From the NCBI RefSeq assembly GCF_958450345.1, contig NC_088783.1, positions 20,401,701 through 20,465,700 on the forward strand: a stretch of 64,000 nt of DNA, given 5' to 3'. Below the pieces are notes generated by a model that did no database searches, had not been told where the DNA came from, and worked only from the letters and a program-made list of their open reading frames with translations. How positions within the stretch are numbered: position 1 is the first letter of the stretch; each line of letters begins with the position of its first letter. This document shows, one piece after another, positions 56,895-64,000 of this stretch. The DNA is from Calliphora vicina (taxonomy: Eukaryota > Arthropoda > Insecta > Diptera > Calliphoridae). Both the position numbers and the translations under genes were made by a program.

Positions 56895-57332
56895 TCATTT
56901 GGCTTTCTCTATTTCCAGATATGTGCGCATTACACAATCACCCAAACCCAATTTATCCATTATATCCAATATATCCTGGCAATATTTGGCCTTGGTGCCC
57001 ACTGACTCCTCACCGCAATCCTCTACACTCTTGCTGAGACGTGCTATGACCTGCAGTTTGGCCTCAATGACTACGTAATTACTTTCGGGTATAAAACTGG
57101 TGCATTTCTCGTTCAAATATTCGATGAGCGTTTTCAATGAATGTGAATTGACTTTGGCATTAATGGCACCGGAAGCAAAATCTTGAGCTTTCACCATTTG
57201 GGCATGTGTGGACTTTTGTTTGCATTCCAAGCAATTCCAGTTGGGATGTGGCATACCAGTGACTTCGGGCACGGCCAGGCCGGTGCAATTGGTGTCGCGA
57301 CAATAGACGGCAGAAATAAAAGAGCCTCTTTC
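56895..57332 (-). CDS. SMYD-family protein, module C, 3' exon (145 codons + stop)
   Basis: The acceptor TAATTGCAG|GAAAGAGGC opens the exon in phase 0, and it ends in GCCAAATGA. Its 146 codons, stop included, equal module A exon 2 exactly, and the blocks align: ERGSFISAVYCRDTNC with ENGTYLSALFCREQNC, WNCLEC with WRCLKC, SNYVVIEAKLQVI with SNYVLLEAKLNVI, and LGLGDCVMR with LGAGDCTLR. These are the post-SET zinc-binding and C-terminal helical regions of SMYD proteins. The matching SET/MYND 5' exon must lie upstream on the minus strand, beyond position 57333 and probably beyond the window. Module B's 5' exon is downstream of this exon and could not splice to it in a collinear transcript. It shows that at least one further SMYD gene continues past the right edge. 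Confidence 0.85.
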   Translation of the reverse strand, partial: ERGSFISAVYCRDTNCTGLAVPEVTGMPHPNWNCLECKQKSTHAQMVKAQDFASGAINAKVNSHSLKTLIEYLNEKCTSFIPESNYVVIEAKLQVIARLSKSVEDCGEESVGTKAKYCQDILDIMDKLGLGDCVMRTYLEIEKAK

Positions 57333-57587
57333 CTGCAATTATAAGAAGAAAAGGAAAAGTTTTGAAACAAATTGCATTTAGCAATAATAATATAATAATT
57401 AAAGGCGTATATTTAGCAGCCAAATTATGAATCATATAAAAAATTGTAAAATATTTAATAAATTTTAAACATTATTACTAAATTGTTGAGAAAACTCTCA
57501 GTTATAGTAGACAACTAAATAGGTAACTGAGAGCCAAAAGCCTAAATTATGATAGTGTATTTCTATGTATTTTATTATTGTTGCAAC

Positions 57588-57805
57588 CATAGAGCGGAAA
57601 CTCTCCTATTAAGAACCTAACTCAGTTGTCAAAAAACTAAGTGGTGAAAATGTATTAGTAAGAAAAAGTATGTGAAACTAGAAAAAAAAAACTCAAACGA
57701 CTGTTGTTTTTGTTTTCACATAGTTTTTTTTTCTACTAATAATTCTCAACACTTAGGTTTCTGCCAACTGAGTTAGGTCTTTGACAAGAGAGTTTCCGCT
57801 CTATG
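57588..57805. mobile_element. Intact foldback MITE (CATAGAGCGGAAACTCTC ends, 218 bp)
   Basis: CATAGAGCGGAAACTCTC at the left is mirrored at the right, and the inner blocks CCTAACTCAGTTG, CACTTAGG and ACTATGTGAAAAC also pair, so nearly the full length folds back. It serves as reference for partial copies at 11266-11415, 16165-16775 and 18586-18665. Confidence 0.85.
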
Positions 57806-57946
57806 TCTATTCTCTATATGGTTACAACTACATGTGTGAAAAGTGAGCAATTTTATTTAATTTTTTTTATTGACATTTCATTCCATGTTTTTATTCTTTC
57901 AGTTCTCATTCACAATTTAATTGTAATATATTGCCTAAGTATTTTA

Positions 57947-58150
57947 CCCCCTGTCTATACCTGACATATTTTTATCATGATAAACTTCAAAATTGTTGTC
58001 TAGATAAAAAATTATCGGGTATAGTCCCCATTTATTAGTATTATTGCTTCGTTATAATAAAATTGTTAGTGCTTTTGCTAAGACAACTTTGTCTTGACAA
58101 CAAATGTCATTTATTGTCATGATAAATATTTGGCAAGTATAGACAGGGGG
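57947..58150. mobile_element. Small TIR element (CCCCCTGTCTATAC ends, 204 bp)
   Basis: CCCCCTGTCTATAC at 57947 is mirrored by GTATAGACAGGGGG ending at 58150, and an inner TTATCATGATAAA palindrome is present at both ends. TTTA and TTAA flank it, so a TTAA-type insertion is possible but not exact. Confidence 0.75.
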
Positions 58151-58154
58151 TTAA

Positions 58155-58960
58155 GATTTTTATATTCCCAATAAGCATTTTTTCTGAAATTCATGTTGAA
58201 TTTCAATTTTGGACCAATTTTTCACGAATAACACGAACAATGTTGGACTCCAAAGAGTCAATTGTTGCTGGTTTATCAGCATATACCAGTGAATACACGA
58301 GGCTCCGCAGGAAATAATCGAGAGGTGTCAAATCACATGACCTTGGGGGCCATTTCTCGAAATCAAGTTATCGCCTGATGAAATCACATCGATATTTTCA
58401 AAGAAAAAATCATTGATCAAGGTGCCATAAGAATCTCCAATGACCGAAACACGAGCTCCGGCTTAATACTTAAAGAAATAAGGTCTGATGATTCCACCTC
58501 AGGCGCGGATCTAGAGGGGGTGAAATAGGAAATTCCCCCCCCCCCACCAAAACCGTTAATGTTTCATATAAATAAAGGAATAAAAAGAAAAATGTAGAAC
58601 AAATTTTAATTTAACATCCCCCCCCCCAATTGGTTGACCAGGATCCGCGCCTGTTCCACCTAATTGAATCAGTAGGGTCTGTTGTGGATTAGTCTCACTC
58701 CAGATTCGGCAAATTAGTTTATTAACAAACCCTTTAAGCCAAAAATGAGTCTCTTCGCTGAACTATCTGATTTTAAAACTAAATTTGGATAATTAGGTAG
58801 CGTTGTTCAAGCTCAATTATATACATGATGATTTGCCAGATTCTACTGATTAGAAATGTCAAAAAGTGAGCGGAGTATGACAGTTCATTTGACAGTTAAC
58901 CTTTTCGGAATTTATATCGAGCTTAAAAAACAACCTTTATCAATAACATTCTCCAGTAAA
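58155..58960 (-). pseudogene. IS630-Tc1-mariner-type transposase remnant, split by a hAT MITE
   Basis: Minus-strand frames give FSEETHFWLKGFVNKLICRI and WSETNPQQT (about 58680-58760). LGGIIRPYFFKY continues across the MITE site, then ARVSVIGDSYGTLINDFFF and FENIDV (58400-58470), and later the LTPLDYF-like block and the PATIDSLESNIVRVIREK region (58220-58300). Stops and frameshifts inactivate it. A terminal segment at 58860-58950 is shared with 52296-52375. Confidence 0.75.
58492..58661. mobile_element. Small hAT MITE (CAGGCGCGGATC ends, 154 bp) with perfect 8-bp duplication
   Basis: TTCCACCT flanks the body (58492-58499, 58654-58661). The ends CAGGCGCGGATC and GATCCGCGCCTG are perfect 12-bp inverted repeats. 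Two poly-C runs (58537-58547 and 58617-58627) lie inside. Removing it with one TTCCACCT rejoins the transposase frame. Confidence 0.92.
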
Positions 58961-59457
58961 ATGGAAACATAAATTCAAGCCACATGTTTTTTTGATTGAA
59001 AAATATTTTATTTTTTAAACCTCTAACCCGCAAACTTTAGAAAGCTAAGAAAAGTGTTCGAATAATTTATTTTGGGATAATTATGACCCAATAAACTCAG
59101 AGCAGCCATCAGAAACTAATTTCCAAATTTAGTTTAGGAACCATGTGCAAAAAGGTGAAGAGTGCCTCAGGGCATTGTTGCCGGTTTAGGTGAAAAAAAA
59201 TATTTTTAAAATTATTTTATTGCAAAACTAATGAAACAGAACAAATAAAAAATATTTTGGATATATCGGGCGACAAAAAGTTAGTAAAATTTTGATTTAA
59301 AAAAAAAAAAATCTCAAACAAATTTTCACGTGCTAAAATTATGACATCACTCACAAAACAGCTGACAGAACAAAAACTAAAAGTCAGAATGCATTTTGAC
59401 ATTCGAGGGAAATGTTAACAAATCTGTAACTAAAGTCACAGTTAAATTTAAAAAAAA

Positions 59458-60181
59458 ACAAGTAATAAAGTATGGTCGGTCAAGCCCGACCATATAATAC
59501 CCTACACTAAGTAAAAGAGCAAAAAGTTTTTATTTTAAAATTTCAATAATTTATATTTTTGAGTGACTTTCGGAAGTGGGCCTTATATGGCAGCTATAAC
59601 CAATAATGGACCGATCACCATGAAATTAGGTAGTGTGATTTATATCAATATCAAAGTTAACTATGTTGAATTTTGTGTATATACCAAAATTTTTAAGCGA
59701 TTTATGCACGTTAAAGCGATTTTTGGATGCGGGTCTATATGGGAGCTATGACTAATTATGGACCGATCGTAACAAAATTTGGTGACATGAATTTTGTATA
59801 TATAAAACTGATTTGGAGTGGAATTTGTGTAGATACATATATAAATTAAAAATGTATGACCGATAAAGCCCAATTTCGGGAGGACATTTGTATGGGGGCT
59901 AGGTGACCGATTTCAGCCAGTTTCAATAGGCTTGGTCCTTGAGCCGAAAAAATTATATGTACCAAATTTGATCGAAATATATTGCGACCTGTACTCTGCG
60001 CACATGGTTTATATGGACAGCCAGCCGACCAGCCAGCCAGACGGACGGACGGACATCGTTTAATCGACTCAGAAAGTGATTCTAAGTCGATCGGTATACT
60101 TTAAGACTAATATTTTTGGGCGTTACAAACATCTGCACAAACGCATTATACCCTCCCCACTATGGTGTTGTAGGGTATAAA
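59458..60181 (+). mobile_element. Dispersed repeat family 2, near-complete copy
   Basis: It runs from CAAGTAATAAAGTATGG and GGTCAAGCCCGACC to CCCACTATGGTGTTGTAGGG. It contains two ATATGGGAGCTATGAC-type units, a CAGCCAGCCAGACGGACGG run (60018-60052) and CGATCGGTATACTTTAAG. This is the best reference for the copies near 20, 21, 24 and 38.7 kb. Confidence 0.75.
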
Positions 60182-61055
60182 TATAATTACTTTTTGAGCT
60201 AATTGGTATTTAGTAATGCATGCCTTGAGACACTCTTGCGGGTTAGAGGGTTAATAAATATATTCTTATAATATAGCTTTGATATCTGTTTTAACACCTT
60301 TATTATATAATATTTGTTTACTTTTTTTTCAATATTTAAAATTTACCGTTTCTTCCAAATTTCAAAAAATGAAATTTGTGAGCATCCTGTTTAAATTCAA
60401 GGTGAGATACAGAAAAGAGTATATTAAATTCGTTACAGCCGACTAATATACTTTTACTTATTTTCTATTTTATACGATATTTTATGAATTTTACGAGTTT
60501 GTTATTTTTCTCAATTTGAATAAGTAGTATGTATGATTGAATTATGCATGTTAATACAATAAAATACAAAATTAAGTTAAAATATGACATATACAAAATA
60601 ACTACATATACATATCTGCAAAAATATTTAAGTGTGTATAAATATATTTCTAATTTTGCTCCACAGTTTATAAATAACAACACAAACAAAACAAAAAGAA
60701 AGGTATTTTATTAAATGACTAGATCATTTTTTGAATTTTAAAAATTTTTCAAAAGAATTTTTAGCTAAATATATATTTATTTTAGGGGGGATTAGCAAAC
60801 ATTTAAATTTAAATTATTTAATGCTTTATAGAAGATATTTGTTAAATTTGTTTATGTTTCAAAAAAAAAAGATGGAAAACGTTTTGATATTAAGTGGCAA
60901 AGGTGTAAAACAATAATAAATATTTTAATTCAACAATTTATTAAAAGATTTATGTATGTTTGTATATAGAAAATGTAAAAAGTTTGTGTTTAAGGAATTT
61001 TAATGATATTTTATAAATATTTTCGTTTAGAAATATCATTGACTATATATAGTTC
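60182..61055. other. AT-rich DNA, no gene seen
   Basis: Only short low-complexity frames. Confidence 0.35.
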
Positions 61056-61057
61056 CA

Positions 61058-61253
61058 CCCCTTTGCGTGAAATTATCGTATGTTACAAAAACCAAATACC
61101 AAATTTTACATGCGATACAATAACCGATTTAGTAAATTAAATTTCACATAATTAAAATTAACTTAAGTAGTAATATTTCCATAAATATAGCGAATATCGG
61201 TATAATATTTTATTACGTAAAAATGTAACATACGATAATTTCGCGCAAAAGGG
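61058..61253. mobile_element. Small TIR element (CCCTTTGCGTGAAATTATCG ends, 196 bp)
   Basis: An inverted repeat of about 29 bp: the left runs CCCTTTGCGTGAAATT then ATCGTATGTTACA, mirrored at the right from TGTAACATACGATAATT to GCGCAAAAGGG, with two mismatches and one inserted base. The AT-rich core has no frame. Confidence 0.8.
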
Positions 61254-61345
61254 TCGAGTTGTTTAAAATACAGAACGTATGAGTGATATAAAATTTATGA
61301 ATTAAATTATTGCTCATACGCGGTGTTAAAGAAAAATATATGATT

Positions 61346-62770
61346 ACTAGCTTGACCCGGTGCGCTTCGCTACCCCTGTCGAAGTAAAATAAAAAAATGT
61401 GAAAAGATTTTATAAGCAAATAAATTAATATAATTAATACCGAAATTTCTTGATTGTGATTAATTGCATATTAGCCGTTGAAGGTATTAAAAATATCCTG
61501 TGATTTTAAAAAATGTTGAAGCTTTTTTTAAGACATTCGCCTATTTTTAGTCAGACTCCTTATAATGATATGAAAGCTATTTATTATAATAGTTAAATTA
61601 ATGCTTCAAATGAGTTATTTTGTTACCATTGTAGATAAAATATATAAATATTCGAATATCAAGTGAATCTAATTGTAAGAGTCTTTAAACTTTGTGTAAA
61701 TTACGTTGATGCCAGTGTCCTTTTATGCCAGAAATTAAGAAGGGGTGCCACACCCCTTGTTCCCATCCGTCCCAATTTTGGATAAACTTCATGTACTGGT
61801 AAGAAATTGATTCGTATAAAGTTTGAAGGCTGTCGCAATAATAGTTCCGCAGATATTTGAAAATACTATATACTTTGCATGGGAAGTTACGGGCGTTTAT
61901 CCACTCCCGCCCATTTTCAGCTATTCTATGTAAAATGATAAAAGAGCTATTCGGACAAAGTTGGAAGAATCTAGTAATTTTAGATCTCAAGATATTTAGA
62001 AATAACTAATTACTTTGTATGGGAGGTGACTCACCCCGAGTTCCGGTCCTTCCCATTTTTTTTTATTAACTTCTTGCACTGATAAGAAATTAACTCATAT
62101 GAAGTTTGAAGCCTTTCACATTTACAGTTCTCCAGATATTCGAAAATAACAATTTACTTTGTATGGTAGGTGCCACGCCCACTAATTTAATACCGGCCAT
62201 TTTCAGCCAAACCATGTAGAATGATAAGATAAGACTTCCACAATTATAGTCCACCATATATTTGAAAATAACTATTTACTTTGTATGGGAGGTGTCACAC
62301 CCCCTGTTCCGACCCGTCCCATTTTCAGTTAAACTTCAAACAGTGATACGAAATTGATTCGTGTAAAATTTGAAGATAGTCTCAATTTTAATTCTGCAGA
62401 TATTCGAAAATAACTATTTACTTTGTATGGCTGGTACAAATTTTTCCCTCTTTTATCCCTTTGTGGTCCAAGCTAAGAAAAACTATATAGTCTATTATTG
62501 CTTCCAAGTAATGGAATATCTATGTTCCAAATTTCAATCAAATCGGTGCAGTCGTTTACTCTTGATTGTTTAAGAACTAAAGGTACCAATTTTGACCGGT
62601 TTTCCCCCTTTAAATCTCTTCTTGGTCCAAGTATTAAAAAAAGATATAGCCTATTGACGCTTCCAAGTAAGAATCTATCTATGCTCCAAATTTAAATAAA
62701 ATCGGTTCAGCCGTTTAGGCGTGATGCTCAAACAAACCAACAAACAAACTTACAAAGACATTTATATATG
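61346..62770. mobile_element. Modular repeat beginning CTAGCTTGACCCGGTGCG with internal tandem units of about 140 bp
   Basis: It starts with the phrase CTAGCTTGACCCGGTGCG CTTCGCTACC, widespread in insect dispersed repeats. It contains five tandem modules marked by ACTTTGTATGGGAGGTG (61873, 62014, 62156, 62279, 62420; spacing about 123-144 bp). It ends in two AAATCGGTxCAGxCGTTTA segments and CAAACAAACTTACAAAGAC. Class is uncertain. Confidence 0.65.
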
Positions 62771-62777
62771 TATTTAT

Positions 62778-64000
62778 TAGGGTATTCGAATTATTCGATT
62801 TTTCTCTTGTTCGAATAAAACGAATAATTCGAATAAGAGATTTTAACTTGTTCGAATAATTCGATCACACGTTTAAAATTAATCGAATTATTCGAATAAT
62901 TTAAATTTTTTTTAAAAATGTAAAGCATGAAGTTTTGATGTCGGTTTTTTAATATTTTATTGTTAAAGAAAAACAAAAACTAACGTTAAAGTAACCAATT
63001 TAAGTATTGATAATGTTAAAAACATTCGAAAACAAAGTCCATCATTAAATTTTCAACAGAAATATTCTGATCAGATTAACTACCTGAATTCAAATACAAT
63101 ATATACGTATTAAAAACTTTTTTATGTCGTTCATTAATTCGGGTTTTAAATTGAGTAACTAATTCTTTAGTAAATTAATTATTCACTATTTCTAAATTAT
63201 TTATAATAAATTGTATTATACATCAAGCTCTATCAACGTTGCCGAATCTTTGCTTAATAAAGTGGTCTTGGGGAATTACACAATAAAGGGAATCTGTCCA
63301 AAGTTTGATATCATTGTCAGTGAACGTGGCTAATTTGAAGTCAGGCAGTGCATGATTGACGCATTTACAAATACGCAAAAAGTATATTACCATGTTAGAC
63401 AAAGATGTTGAACGATGTTCAAAATCATGTATAATACGAACTCCATGATTTTCTTGCAACAAAACGTTAGTTTGCAATATTTGTGTTTATCATTTGATTT
63501 ATTAAATATTTTGCAACACTTACGTACGCGATTAATAATATCACTTATATACATATATTTTAAGATCATGGCCTTCATCCTCAATATCACTTTCGATGAC
63601 CGTTTCCAAATCACATTCTCCATCACATTCAACTCTACTTTAATCTAAGTTAATATTTTGATTATTAATTGCGATTCTTCTAATATTTCGCCAGCTAAAT
63701 AACAAATATTTTATTCCGTACCTTTTAGTTTCATTGGTTCAAGTCCTAAGTTAAAAATTTTTAAAGATTTGTTTTTAGAATTGTAACTTCTTGCAGTAAT
63801 ATTTATATATTTATAGAAGGAGCTATCGGAACACTCATCTACAGTCATCCAAAGTCCCTTTGTCTTTAGTTATTTGTCGAATTTCAGAAACAATTCAATT
63901 TTTGTGAGTCATTATTATTTAAATTTGAAATTATGAAAAATTTTAAGCAACTTAATAAATTTAAATATATATGAACATTTATTCGTTTTATTCGATTATT
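62778..64000. mobile_element. hAT-like element (TTCGAATAATTCGA-word family), open at the right edge
   Basis: It starts TAGGGTATTCGAATTATTCG and has repeated ATTCGAATAATTCGAAT words to about 62905. The window ends in ATTCGTTTTATTCGATTATT, the same words in reverse orientation, so the right end lies just beyond 64000. The core contains a hAT transposase remnant (63220-63650). The AGGGT start and word-filled flanks mirror the elements at 751-1318 and 55216-56001. Confidence 0.7.
63220..63655 (-). pseudogene. hAT transposase remnant
   Basis: Two minus-strand frames, joined by a frameshift near 63440, give ISDIINRVRKCCKIFNKSND and then VRIIHDFEHRSTSLSNMVIY plus RICKCVNHALPDF. This matches the hAT pattern of a helical V-R-x-I-x-x-x-F segment followed by (D/C)-x-x-T-R-W-N-S-x-x-x-M-L-x-R. 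Here T-R-W-N-S is degraded to STSLSN. Only the middle of a transposase is left, without an intact catalytic core. Confidence 0.55.

Noticed and set aside
56895..57332. Joining SMYD 5' exon B (46055) to 3' exon C (57332)
   Set aside because: Exon C lies upstream of exon B on the gene strand, so ordinary cis-splicing cannot join them; only misassembly or trans-splicing could.

Overview
This is an AT-rich, intron-bearing, transposon-dense nuclear segment from a higher fly. The gene models, short (about 60 bp) introns, INE-1/DINE-1-like repeats, mariner, LOA-type LINE and hAT/MITE content all fit a calyptrate fly (blow fly or house fly relatives). The exact genus is inference. No bacterial operon, tRNA, rRNA or CRISPR array is visible.

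Two protein-coding loci are convincing, both on the minus strand. (1) A complete fatty acyl-CoA reductase gene at 5936-9315 assembles into 8 exons and 517 codons. Every junction is GT-AG and phase-consistent. Its second intron is almost entirely an 11-bp minisatellite. (2) A cluster of SMYD-type (SET + MYND, SmydA-like) modules covers most of the rest of the window. Module A is complete: exon 1 at 32348-33373, a 14.2 kb intron, and exon 2 at 17674-18111. Module B is a 5' exon at 45192-46055 with no 3' exon before module A. Module C is a 3' exon at 56895-57332 whose 5' exon must lie beyond the right edge. All three use a phase-0 junction at the same protein position, so B could splice to A's 3' exon (alternative first exons, nested genes) or could have lost its own.

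Everything else is mobile or repetitive DNA. 0-5.8 kb: a hAT MITE, a TIR element, a solo LTR, an INE-1-like copy and an LTR fragment. 11.7-16.8 kb: mariner remnants, one split by a 5'-truncated LOA-like LINE with an open RT/RNase H frame and an 11-bp target duplication, then a hAT MITE inside another MITE. 18.2-32.3 kb (module A intron): foldback MITEs, several TIR elements, transposase fragments and one broken retroelement-like gene. 34-44 kb: a Harbinger-like element carrying an INE-1-like insertion, two tandem arrays (about 100-bp and 365-bp periods) and mariner debris. 46.7-50.3 kb: a foldback element and a 1.7 kb palindromic array. 51.5-64 kb: nested TIR elements, IS630-Tc1-mariner transposase debris split by a small hAT MITE, a modular repeat and a partly visible hAT-like element.

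The most unusual themes are the split SMYD geometry, the minisatellite-filled reductase intron, a reductase splice donor that carries an in-frame stop and so decides whether the membrane tail is made, and several AGGGT-ended elements whose subterminal regions are built from different short palindromic words.
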